Shown: piece after piece, positions 16,331-26,216 of the stretch
How the letters are laid out: the number at the start of each line of letters is the position of its first letter
Numbering within the stretch: the first letter of the stretch is position 1
NCBI GenBank assembly: GCA_002633005.1
Contig: NMRA01000472.1
Span: forward strand, 252,071-278,286
Direction of reading: 5' to 3'
Length of the DNA stretch: 26,216 nucleotides
Source: Phoronis australis
Taxonomy: Eukaryota; Phoronida; Phoronidae
The notes under the pieces: generated by a model
What the model was told of the DNA's origin: nothing
Seen by the model: the letters and a program-made list of their open reading frames with translations, nothing else
Databases searched by the model: none
Made by a program: the position numbers and the translations under genes

Positions 16331-18230
16331 AATCACAATCAAGGTCCGTATTCGAGAGTCGATTGTGTTACCAGCTAAAATAATTTTTTGGTCTCTTACC
16401 AAATGCCAACTGAATCTCATATGCAAAGGGTTATTTAGTTGTGCAACTTAAAAGAGAATCGTCAAAATCGGATAGTTTGTGAGAAATTTATACATTTTTG
16501 TCTATGAATTTCATGCATTTTAGCGTTACCAGTTTGCATTTTAAAAATTCCAATTTCAACTGTTAACAATAGAAAAGAAATTTATTTCATTAAGTAAGCA
16601 ATACTTTGATAATGACTTGGAATTACTGGAGTCACTTTCAGAATCACTTAGATAAAGTTGTGCTTAATCATTCAGAAATGGCAGTGTTCATCCTAAAACA
16701 GAAACTCGTTACGAAATTTGTAAATTCTGTGTTTCTAACCCTCATCTACTGTAAAGAATGTTAAAAAATAAAGTTCACACTCTAACTGTAGAATATGTTA
16801 GCCTAGGCAACACAGCAAATTATTCAATATCTTAACAAACCAAAAGTTTGGACATTGACTGGGTTCTGCTATCTTGAAAAGGAGCCAAAAGGCTAACAAA
16901 ATGTAGTGTACGTACCACCAGGGGAATTTAGTAACACAATTGGTGATTTCAAATGAATTATTGGTTTTTAAATGGCATCAAAGATAAATAAATGGCCATA
17001 CAACATTGTTTTACCATGTGATGCAGAAACAGTGATGTAGTGTACGTACCCCTTTTTGTAGAAACGTACTCCCATGTTTACAAATACCATGAAACTAAAA
17101 TATTACTTGGTAAGTGAGCAACATTGGTCACAAACAGTTTCCTTCCTTACAAATGTTAGGTTAAAACGGTGTTTATTAGAGTGAAATATCAACATTTGTG
17201 TTGTGTACGTACTCCTGTATTTTAATTTGTGCCCATTTTCAAAGAATGACAGATATGCACATGAATGCTGTATTTTTTATTTTTTCTCTTTGAATAGATT
17301 TGGTAAATGAACTAACTCTCATTAGATTCTACCTGACATGTCATCGGAATGTAGCGCACATACCCCTGTGTAGTGTACGTACCGTATCGTCAACCTCTGT
17401 GCTATAGAACATTGCCCACACGTATTTTTACATACTGCTGTTCTCATGAACAATACTAATATTTCCAAAATGCATCCAGTCTGACAAAAAACAATGGACA
17501 TTATAAAAGGTGTGGGCAATAGAATGCCATACAGGACTTAGCCAGTAACATCCTAGAAGACTTGTCATGTGACAAATGATGTTACAGAGGCAGGTTCTCT
17601 ATCTCTCAAGACAACTTGCAGCAAACCAAAAAGTAGTAAGAGTACAGAACTCGAGACCATCCCATACATGATGTTGACTGACTGCGTATAATTACGTATT
17701 GTACGTACCACCCAATCATTACCATTTTTACACTGGACCTAGAATTGCTTTAACTATTTTGACCAACTGGTGAATGTACTAACAACAAGGTAAATAGCAC
17801 CAATAAAGTGTTTGAAAAAATTTGTTGTTTGTCGTTTTCTTTCTGTAAGTATCATATTTGCATAGAGAAAAGTTCTCATTATGCTGTGTTAAGATATGTA
17901 ATGCATCATCATCTAGAACAATTTGATTAGCACGGTAATAATTTTTCTTCCTTTAGTATGTGATACTTCTTCAATTTAATCAAGAAGTTATTGAATTAAC
18001 AGCTACCTTATGACTTTTTGCATGACAGAAGTGGGCTGTGACCACAAGTTGTAGTGTACGTACCAATTATACAACTGTGATACATCAGGCCATAAAATTT
18101 TATGGTGGTTCTTGTGCAAAAACATTTCAGATTACAAACCTAGAATGAAAGTACTTTAAAATAACCCAGCTTTTACAGTTGTATGACATCCACCAAAAGT
18201 GGCCACCGAATATCGACCTTGATTGTGATT
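16331..18230. mobile_element. Candidate DNA transposon with 24-bp inverted ends
   Basis: AATCACAATCAAGGTCCGTA followed by TTCG at 16331-16354 is matched by its inverted copy at 18207-18230 with 22 of 24 positions identical. The 1.9-kb interior is AT-rich with no long coding frame, but contains seven copies of a TGTAGTGTACGTACC-like motif. I see no target-site duplication outside the ends, and the inverted match is short, so this is a proposal rather than a firm call. Confidence 0.4.
16902..18064 (+). repeat. Recurrent TGTAGTGTACGTACC motif, seven copies
   Basis: Exact 15-mers lie at 16902, 17036, 17369 and 18050. Near matches lie at 17199 (13/15), 17350 (12/15) and 17695 (13/15). All are in the same orientation. 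Successive spacings for the six main copies are 134, 163, 170, 326 and 355, roughly one or two multiples of 165. The core GTACGTAC is palindromic. The sequence between copies is not obviously repeated. It could be a set of protein-binding sites or the remnant of a long-period tandem repeat. Confidence 0.7.
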
Positions 18231-18526
18231 CGTCCGAATATGAGTGTTCAATTCGCCATCTTGCCATTCGCCGCAATGGTTATCGGTCGAAAAACTAGCA
18301 CTCCAAGTGGCGAATAAGCAATACTAATTTAGCGGCGGAGTCTGAGCCATATGTAAACACTGATAAATTCCTACTTTAATGACGCTTGACGTGCAATATT
18401 AATTACTGTGTGATTAAAAATGGATAAAATACGTAAACTAACATCCACTTATAATCAAATAAGAATGAACATGTGTGTGTTAATCAATATTAAAGTGTAT
18501 TTGCTTTCATTCTCTTGAAGCTTCCT

Positions 18527-18730
18527 TCAAAAGAAATCGTGGTTTTGTTTCATGTTTAAGTTCTTAACAAGGCAAATTACCGTTCCTTATAACATCTCAT
18601 ACATCCTTGGACTACATAATTTTAGTGATTACTCTTTGCGGTTCAGGAGGCAGTTACCCCCAAGTGTCAGGAAGAGGGGGGGGGGGGTTACATGGGAGGA
18701 GTGCAAAGCAGGTAAAAATCAGGTTGGGGC
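18527..18730 (+). repeat. Direct duplicate block, copy 1
   Basis: Shares TTTCAAAAG...CATGGTTT, AAATTACCRTTCCT, GACTACRTAATTTTAGTGAT, TACTCT and CAGGAGGCAGTT with 18935-19110. It contains a run of twelve G at 18676-18687. A partial internal repeat follows: GGAGGAGT....AACAGGTAAAAA recurs near 18771. Confidence 0.6.
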
Positions 18731-18934
18731 CAAATTGGTGTTGACTCCCTCCCAGGGGGTACTTAATAGGAGGAGTTATAAACAGGTAAAAACCAAATGG
18801 CATATGCCACATGAGTGTTGAGCCCCTCCCATCGCCACAAATTTTGGTTGTTCCCTTGACCATTGACAACATGTGCTGAGGTGGTGATAAGATTTGGGGC
18901 TCGTTTTGTGCATGACCCCAAGACCATTTGCTCC

Positions 18935-19110
18935 TTTCAAAAGCCATCATGGTTTGAATTTTTAATAAGGTAAATTACCATTCCTAATTACATTAGACAC
19001 CTCCATGGACTACGTAATTTTAGTGATTACTCTTGGCGTTTCAGGAGGCAGTTGCCCCCTAGGTGCCAGGAAGGGGGTACATGAGAAGAGTGCAAAACAA
19101 AAAATATCAA
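18935..19110 (+). repeat. Direct duplicate block, copy 2
   Basis: Second copy of the block at 18527-18730, about 405 bases downstream. The long G run is reduced to short G tracts. It ends just before family A copy 3. Confidence 0.6.
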
Positions 19111-19114
19111 TAGC

Positions 19115-19570
19115 TGTTTTTGGATGGATTCGACATATTTTGCATCATTTCTTTTAATTTTTAGTTTATTTTTGGCAACCCCCCTATATCAACCAAACCA
19201 CTCCCACTCTAAGGATGATTTCGAAAATTGACATATGTGTTCTCAGTATGAAGAGGAAGGTTGACGATGATTTTCCGTCGACTTCAAGTGCTGTGGTGCG
19301 TCCTAGTGGTAGTTTTGTTTTATTGCGCCCATAGCCCGCCCCCTAGTGCCAATTTCATTTTTCCGTTTTCCTCGGTTTCTCAGTTCTTTGACGGATTTGT
19401 ATGAAATATGGTAAATGGCTTTGATGATTATACCAGTTTTCAGATGGATTCGACATACTTTGCGCCATCCGGTGGCCATTTTAATGATTCAAATAAACAC
19501 CCTTAGAAGCAAACCATTTGCGTTGCATTCGTGGGCGCATTTCAACACTCCACGTTGCTCTTGTTGAATA
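19115..19570 (+). repeat. Dispersed repeat family A, 5'-truncated copy
   Basis: Starts inside the element at TTTTTGGATGGATTCGACAT and runs to the GTTGCTCTTGTTG end. Matches 1582-2155 and 22962-23370 through GGTTGACGATGATTTTCCG, GTGGTGCGTCCTAGTGGTAG and the CCATCCGGTGGCC segment. Lies in intron 1 of the dehydrogenase gene. Confidence 0.65.
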
Positions 19571-20361
19571 ATTTTATCAAAAGGCACTAAAGGTCCTATT
19601 GTTGTTATGTATAAAGATGTATAATTTTGGATATATATATTCTAAAACCTTTGTCTCTAGAAATCTTTTGGATAAGTGAAATTATTTCCTTAATAGCTTA
19701 ACTAGTCATTTATATAACCTCTGGTTCATTTCCTCTTTATGCTACTATTACTGTCACACTTTCATTTATTGCATTAATTTTTGTTAACACTCTTGGTTTT
19801 TAGATGTTGAATTGAATTACTTTACCTTTTGCTTCTAGTATAGTCATCAAGAACTCACAGAGGACTTTCTAATTGTATTTCTTTCATGCAATTCGTTTGA
19901 AAAACGGTGGAGATGCGGAAAGTATGCCAGCGAATTCCATAGCAAATACACACACCGGAACAAACAAATGCAAACTCTCATGCAGGCGCGGCGCAACCTC
20001 ACAGGCCGCGAGATCGGAGCTGGCATTCCAGTGCTAGAGTTCTATCAAAAACAAAACAACCTTTTAGTCGAGTTCACAACTACCATGAGAGCTGAACCCT
20101 TTTGCAAATTGGAGAATGCACAATTTCGTTTGAAAGCTGGTCGTGAAAAGTCCTTGAGCGCTCAGCGGCACGTGCCGTAGGTTTTTACTTCCATGGAATA
20201 GACCTAACCACGGGAAACACCACCATTCGTACATTTTTCTCAACAGCAGTAAAATACGGATAAAAATTAATGCTGATAACCTCTCGAATTTTGTTTTCGT
20301 TTAAAGCGCACTTTATGTAAAAGGGGGTATACTCAGATAACATTCTTGTGTTTATTTCCAG
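19571..20361 (+). other. Intron 1, last part
   Basis: No gene recognised; a 70-codon open frame at 19968-20180 has no known domain. The intron ends with a pyrimidine-rich acceptor, TTGTGTTTATTTCCAG. Confidence 0.4.
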
Positions 20362-20492
20362 GTAAAGTAAACAATAAACGTGTCATTGTCACGGGAGCAT
20401 CGAAGGGAATCGGAGAGCAGTTAGCTTACAACTATGCACGCCTAGGAGCCAATGTCATTATTACAGCACGGAGCGAAGACAAGTTGAAAAAG
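20362..20492 (+). CDS. HSD11B1-like dehydrogenase, exon 2 (cofactor-binding)
   Basis: Encodes GKVNNKRVIVTGASKGIGEQ and then LAYNYARLGANVIITARSED. The TGASKGIG turn is the TGxxxGxG dinucleotide-binding motif of classical short-chain dehydrogenases. The A-R-S after the second strand places Arg where NADP(H)-preferring HSD11B1 enzymes have it, so NADPH use is inferred. Acceptor TTTCCAG at 20361 joins phase 1 to exon 1. Donor AAG|GTATGT follows 20492, phase 0. This is among the most diagnostic exons of the gene. Confidence 0.92.
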
Positions 20493-20719
20493 GTATGTTC
20501 GGGTCACGAGATAGACAACTATTTGTGATTATCATAAATAAAGTTTTAACAAGACAAATGCTAAAAATATTTATTTGAATCATTCTGAACCGTCTTGAGC
20601 ATCTATCTTCAAAATGTCTTTTCGATATTATAATAAAAAATAATTGTAAACAGATGTCGTGATTCTCAAAAATATCGAGCATTGTGGAGCATAATTTCTC
20701 AATATTTTGAATTTCTAAG

Positions 20720-20818
20720 GTTATTGCTGAGTGTAACAAGTTGGCACCACCAGGGAGGATCCATGATTACATCGTCGCAGACCTGGGCGATCTAAATTCG
20801 ACGAAGAAAGTGATCCAG
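20720..20818 (+). CDS. HSD11B1-like dehydrogenase, exon 3
   Basis: 33 codons: VIAECNKLAPPGRIHDYIVA and DLGDLNSTKKVIQ. This covers the helix and strand leading to the conserved Asp (ADLGD, matching the adenine-ring Asp of the family). Acceptor TTTCTAAG at 20719 and donor CAG|GTAAAA after 20818. Both sides are phase 0, so skipping would keep the frame. Confidence 0.88.
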
Positions 20819-21575
20819 GTAAAATAGAAGTATTCATTAGCATCAATTTCATGCATTTCCCATAACATCATTAAAACGTATTTTATACCCTTCTACTGAA
20901 CTTTGTGTGAAAAAAGTCCAGTCGACCTTTAAAACTTAACACGGTGTCGCTGTGGGCGATTTCGGTTGATGACGTTGATGAATTGTACTAGCGCAGCGCT
21001 CTGGTCTTTTTTATCAAAACATTCAGTAACGAAAGTGAATCACCATTTCCACAAGCTTTGCCTACAGTAGCGGGCAGCATGTCCAACTGGACTCCAGCGA
21101 TTTTTGGCTACTTTAGAATTAAATGAAAATGAATGTAGAAGAGGTGTTCAGAGCAGTATTGCCGTAACGGATTAAGTGTTCTCGGGACCTAATAAGACGT
21201 TGTCGTGGCCCTTGTATTTGCAGGATATAATGTCGCAGCGACTTTAAACCTCCCTGTCGTCATAATATCACCACCATTTTGCCACCATAGGCATATCCAA
21301 TGCAGTATCACGTTTCACGAACCGGATTAACCCTCATGGCTGTTAGGTGTAGCCCCTGTTTTGTGCATAGATTAAGGTCGATTCCCCTCGCTCGTCCAAT
21401 AATAAACTATGCTCCCCACCGAAAACATTTAGTGTGCAATTTAACAAAATTTTCAGTTGCAAATTGAAACACTTTTGCAACAAATTTGTCAGAAAAATAA
21501 GTAAAATGTGCTACTAACCTTCCCGGTTACTCATTGGACAAGGGAAAACTATTTTATGCTTGTAATATGTTTTAG
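20819..21575 (+). other. Intron 3
   Basis: 757-base intron from GTAAAA to the TATGTTTTAG acceptor. No gene or recognised repeat inside. Confidence 0.6.
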
Positions 21576-21789
21576 GCCGCGGTTGGTAAGCTCGGTGGTC
21601 TCGACTACCTCGTTTTGAATCATGTTGGTCTCAGCCCAATGGGAGCGTGGCGTGGAAATGCATTCCAGTACGAAAGGCTTCACTCCAGTTTCAACTTGAA
21701 TTTCTTCTCTTACGTTTACCTGGCAACGCATGCGCTTCCGGAACTCGAGAAGTCAGAAGGAAGTTTAGTTGTGGTCGGCTCCCTTGCAG
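21576..21789 (+). CDS. HSD11B1-like dehydrogenase, exon 4 (catalytic Asn and Ser)
   Basis: Encodes GGLDYLVLNHVG, then a variable substrate-facing stretch, then FNLNFFSYVYLATHALPELE and GSLVVVGSLAG. LNH is the family's NNAG-equivalent, NLNF carries the catalytic Asn and GSLAG carries the catalytic Ser. HSD11B1 has SSLAG here; the first Ser is Gly in this protein, the catalytic one is kept. The segment LSPMGAWRGNAFQYERLHSS is the least conserved and probably tunes substrate choice. Acceptor GTTTTAG at 21575; donor GCAG|GTAGAC at phase 1. Confidence 0.92.
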
Positions 21790-22837
<1,048 letters not shown>

Positions 22838-23370
22838 TGTGGGTGCATATTGCCGTCATCTCTGTCTGAGCGTCCAGTGTCCGTTGTCCGTTGTTTCTTG
22901 ACGGATTTTTATGAAATTGGTAAATGGCGCTCTATTGAAACAATGACATGTTCATGTTTTCCAGTGGATTTGACATTTTTTAGCCATTTAGGGACCAGTT
23001 TTACTGTTTTCTAGTCTGCTTCAGCATTCGCCCCTCTATCAAGCAAACCGCTCCAAGGATGGTTATGAAAATTGGCATATACGTTTTAGGGTAAGAACGA
23101 TTGACGATGACATTCGGATGACTTCATCTACTGTGGCGCCTCCTTGTGGCACTTATGTATTTGCGCCCATAGCCTCCAAGTACCAATTTCATCTTTTCTC
23201 AGAAGTTGCTTGGAGGATTTTTATGAAATTCGGTAAATAGTTTTGAGGATATTTACCGGTTTTTGAATGGATTCGACGTATTTTGTGCCATCTAATGGCC
23301 ATTCTTATGAGAAGCACACCGTTTGGGGTGCATTCGCGGGAGCATTTCAGCGCTCTGCGCTGCTGTTGTT
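22838..23370 (+). repeat. Dispersed repeat family A, compact copy
   Basis: Begins GTGGGTGCATATTGCCGTCA and ends GCTCTGCGCTGCTGTTGTTT, with both internal units present. It lacks about 300 bases relative to 1317-2155. Same strand as the other three copies. Confidence 0.65.
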
Positions 23371-24751
23371 TAAAACTACAATTTAACTTTGTTTGGAACC
23401 TTATCGACTCGGGGTTTAGCCAGATATCAACAGAACTGTAGCTTATAACCCAACAGAAGTATATATTTTTTGAAAGTAGAAAGCCTGGGGTCTCGAATTT
23501 TCAATTTCAGACCTTTTTCGTATCTATTGGGTCACGTGACCCTTTTTTCAACAAAAGTTTTGCAAAAGAAATTTGTTTATTTATAGCTATTACAACAGTA
23601 CCGATAAGATGGCCAAATTTCATGTGATGACATCTGAACAAAAAAAATTATTGCTTTCTAAATTATCATTTCGTTCTTGTTTTATGCAGCTTTTGTTTTT
23701 TTGTTTTTCAAGATAATCGCAAAAGTCCCATTTTGATAGAAGCGGAACATTTTAAACACAATTCCTGAAAGCCATTACTGAAAGCGTACTTCCTTTAAGC
23801 TCCATGTGAACCTGATCAGCTGTTTCTATAATTCATGGGCCCTACATAACCTTAAAAAAACTTTTTTCATTGGTTTTGCAAAACATTCGATCGATTTTTT
23901 CCCGGAAATAAGTTCCTGGCTGCCTGGATTATATGTTTTCGATGACTTTGAAAACCCGTTAACATTTTTTGTAAAGTTTATCACTGAAGTATGATATGGA
24001 AATAATTAATTGGAGGCCTGCTCTTCTATAAACGTCTAGACCTGTCTAAAGATTAGGAGAACACTTATTGAGAGACCTCAACTCCTGATGAATGAACCAA
24101 AAACAAGACTGGTCAGTTAGAGTATCATATAACTCTTAAAATATGAATAATCGGAGAATGTGTTTTGATAATTTTTGCCCGAATATTTTGGACCATTGCC
24201 TTTTGTTTCTCGGCTAAATACATTCATGCGTGTTGGTCGGTATTATGTCACCTGGCGACACTCTTGGGCTCTAATTTTTGAAACCAGACACATTCTTAAA
24301 CCTTCGTCCAGTTTTTATTATGTGTAATTTATGTTTGGTTTGACACTAAACTGATTTCCTTGTATGCATACAAAAAATAAACTTTACGTTTACTTTTACA
24401 TATAGCCAAAGGTTAGTCTGCCTTGTTTCCTATCAGTGCTCTAAATTCATATACTGAAAATTTTCTTTTGGTTTTAATGTCTGTCCAGGGGTTCTGTTAT
24501 GATTTAGCCTTCCAAACATCCAAACAAAAGCGTGGTTCCGTGAGAGTAACAACTGTCTTTTTGGGAAATTCTTTTTTCGTGATATCTGAAATTATACCTG
24601 TTGGTCATGCCTAATCTTAGACAACTGACTAAGAGTTACGTTTCCTTAACAACTTTTTTCATACACTTAATCCCCATTAAGAGATCACGCACATCTTATC
24701 GAGCTAGTGTTTGCACTACTGTTTGTGTGTAAATCCGAAACAGTCATGTCA
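23371..24751. other. No gene recognised
   Basis: AT-rich, with T and A runs. Open frames at 23806-23994 and 24423-24614 show no family features and do not match the missing dehydrogenase C-terminus. Confidence 0.4.
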
Positions 24752-24755
24752 TTAA

Positions 24756-25479
24756 AGGCGAAGGCAACCTTTTTTCATGTCATTTTTAGCAAAAAATTAG
24801 GTTCGTTGGTTATCCCAGACCTATTTTCAACTTAATTACAACTTTTCGTAATTAAACTAAATATTCGTTCTCTACTCCGGAAGTGACGTTTTGGGAGGCA
24901 AGCATTTCCCGCCAATTTCTTTTCATATAGTCTGACTATGAGAGCTGTCGCGTCAGTCATTGATCTACCTCCGTTGTGATAAGCTCGGTCGTTTGCTTTT
25001 GTTTACGAGTCAGTACGGACGGCAGAAAGTGCTTGCCACACACACGGTAATTCTCCACTGCTTTGTACGTTGCGTGGACGGGTAACGCTGCTTTCTTCAC
25101 ACGAACGAGCCAAGTACGACGAAGTGTGTCATCCATCGAAAAGCGATGCAAAGTTACTCCCAAAGCGCGCGTGAGCCGATAATTAGTACATCCTGGTACG
25201 CAGCAACAGTGTGGCATGTTGACTGACTAGTAAATGAAAGCAAACGACGACGGAACTTAACACAACCGAGGTAGAACAATGACTGACTCGGCAGCTCTCA
25301 CAGTCAGACTATATGAAAAGAAATTGTCGCGAATGCTTGCCTCCTAAAACGTCACTTCCGGAGTAGCGGACGAGTAATTAATAAAATTACGAAAAACTAA
25401 TTAAGTGGAAAATATGTCTAAGATAACCAACCAACCTTATTTTAGCTCAAAATGACATGGAAAAAGGTTGCCTTCGCCT
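24756..25479 (-). mobile_element. Complete 724-bp Kolobok-like element with THAP ORF
   Basis: Flanked by TTAA at 24752-24755 and 25480-25483. The terminal sequence AGGCGAAGGCAACCTTTTT is present at both ends in inverted orientation. Similarity between the arms continues inward for about 260 bases (24756 to about 25018; about 25220 to 25479), including CTACTCCGGAAGTGACGTTT and CAATTTCTTTTCATATAGTC. The short centre is almost entirely a THAP-coding frame. TTAA targets plus THAP point to the Kolobok superfamily; piggyBac also uses TTAA but does not carry THAP. No transposase catalytic domain is present, so it is non-autonomous. Confidence 0.8.
24957..25217 (-). CDS. Lone THAP zinc finger inside TTAA element
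   Basis: 86 codons starting MPHCCCVPGC. Zinc ligands fit the THAP pattern: Cys5-x4-Cys10, then Cys60-x2-His63 in RVCGKHF. Other family marks: His24-x-Phe26 (the usual following Pro is Ser), invariant Trp36 and the closing LP after HF. The ATG lies just inside the right arm. The frame crosses the unique centre and the last 20 or so residues (ending TTEVDQ) are encoded by the left arm itself. The expected role is sequence-specific DNA binding, for which the element's own arms are the obvious candidate site (inference). With no transposase attached it could act as a competitor or repressor of a full-length relative, or be the first exon of a spliced product. Confidence 0.72.
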   Translation of the reverse strand: MPHCCCVPGCTNYRLTRALGVTLHRFSMDDTLRRTWLVRVKKAALPVHATYKAVENYRVCGKHFLPSVLTRKQKQTTELITTEVDQ

Positions 25480-25483
25480 TTAA

Positions 25484-26216
25484 ACTGGGAACAAATGAAA
25501 ACATTAACGACCTCCTCAGAGGCATCTCTCTACGCGGTACTTCTAAACTTATAGGAACATAATTTGCCGAAAAGTATCCGGCATATGGAGTACCTATGGT
25601 ATGATCATCGTCTCTACTGGGTAAGCAGTATTGTCTAAGGCCTAGGCAGCCAAGGGGCTGAACAAGTTCAAAAAACAGCTGGAGATAATACTGAAACACA
25701 CATGGAAAACACCAAGATGTATTTTTCAAAAACACGTACCTGGTTTTGAAAGCTAAATACTTCTTTCTCTTTCTTGAAATGTGACCCATAATGTACTTTT
25801 CCTGCTAACAAATGATGCACTCATGTTTCAGAATGTTCCTATCTTGTTCAGATTGGGTGTTTCAGATTTTGTAAGTATAATTGATTTTCTTGGGAAATCT
25901 TGGATAACATCTGTATCACTTTCAGCAACTTCAGCTTTAGTACTACTGTTGGTGCCTTGAAGCGTTGCTATGCCGTTCTATGTCCTTTCAATTTTTTGGT
26001 CTGACACTTGGTCTTCTAGTCTACAGCACTCAGCAGTATACTGTAGGCTACCAGGACATGCAGCTGTTTTCTGCACAAACGTTTGTGACACCTCTTCTTC
26101 TTTTTGCTATACTGATCTACAGAGTTCCACAGTCAATCAACTTTCGTCAGGAAGCTTTCCTAAGCTTCTTTAGGCTCTGACATCACAATTTTGTGCTGTT
26201 TGATAAACCTTGAATT
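25484..26216. other. No gene recognised; weak minus-strand signal
   Basis: The minus-strand frame from about 26160 to 25830 is mildly depleted of stops and reads protein-like in places (KAEVAESDTDVIQDFP; LEDQVSDQKIE), but contains several in-frame stops. No match to the missing dehydrogenase exon on the plus strand. Confidence 0.25.

Noticed and set aside
16902-18064. CRISPR-like array
   Set aside because: Motifs are only 15 bases with irregular spacers of 120-340 bases in a eukaryotic intron; no cas-like genes.
16331-18230. Reading the GTACGTAC motif series as a coding repeat
   Set aside because: Spacing is not a constant multiple of three and no frame stays open across two motifs on either strand.
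25965-26180. Candidate last exon of the dehydrogenase
   Set aside because: The translation does not contain the expected DTxTA...AL.I..G pattern after LI-D/G, and no phase-1 acceptor precedes it.

Overview
The window looks like a stretch of a metazoan nuclear genome, most likely a marine invertebrate. It has GT-AG introns, a split short-chain dehydrogenase gene of the 11-beta-hydroxysteroid dehydrogenase (HSD11B1-like) family, THAP zinc fingers, CR1/Daphne-like non-LTR retrotransposon debris and many small inverted-repeat elements. It is not prokaryotic: there are no operons or Shine-Dalgarno-led gene series, and I found no tRNA, rRNA or CRISPR array. The species cannot be fixed from the sequence alone.

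Layout. 1-226 (minus): N-terminal part of a THAP-domain protein, frameshifted and running off the left edge. 405-5945: three direct copies of a unit with a roughly 210-codon open frame (ORF1) followed by a second small frame (ORF2). The ORF1 stop and ORF2 start share ATGA in all three copies. Copies 2 and 3 are preceded by a roughly 48-bp minisatellite that reads as 16-residue repeats; copy 1 is broken, and 6427-6495 is a scrap of a fourth unit. 6600-9190: hAT-like and other short inverted-repeat elements around a minus-strand retrotransposon 3' end. 10101-12555: paired inverted arms bracketing a 5'-truncated non-LTR retrotransposon (10941-12150). 12740-12970: a second, decayed reverse transcriptase fragment.

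13788-22459 (plus): the one clear host gene, an HSD11B1-like reductase. Five coding exons can be placed (13788-13860, 20362-20492, 20720-20818, 21576-21789, 22322-22459). Their phases join in one frame of 218 complete codons plus one base. The last exon or exons, about 65-75 residues, are not visible and probably lie beyond 26216. The 6.5-kb first intron holds a large inverted repeat with terminal hairpins (14445-16142), a TATA/CRE-containing patch, and a possible DNA transposon bounded by 24-bp inverted repeats (16331-18230). That candidate contains a recurrent GTGTACGTACC motif.

24752-25483: a complete 724-bp Kolobok-like element with TTAA target duplication and inverted repeats of about 260 bp, whose only evident coding content is a lone THAP domain. 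One arm of the same family sits at 4205-4455. A dispersed repeat ('family A') occurs at 1317, 4025, 19115 and 22838. Most of the window is mobile or repeated DNA in different stages of decay. The points most deserving follow-up are the triplicated two-frame unit, the THAP-only element and the GTACGTAC-motif element.
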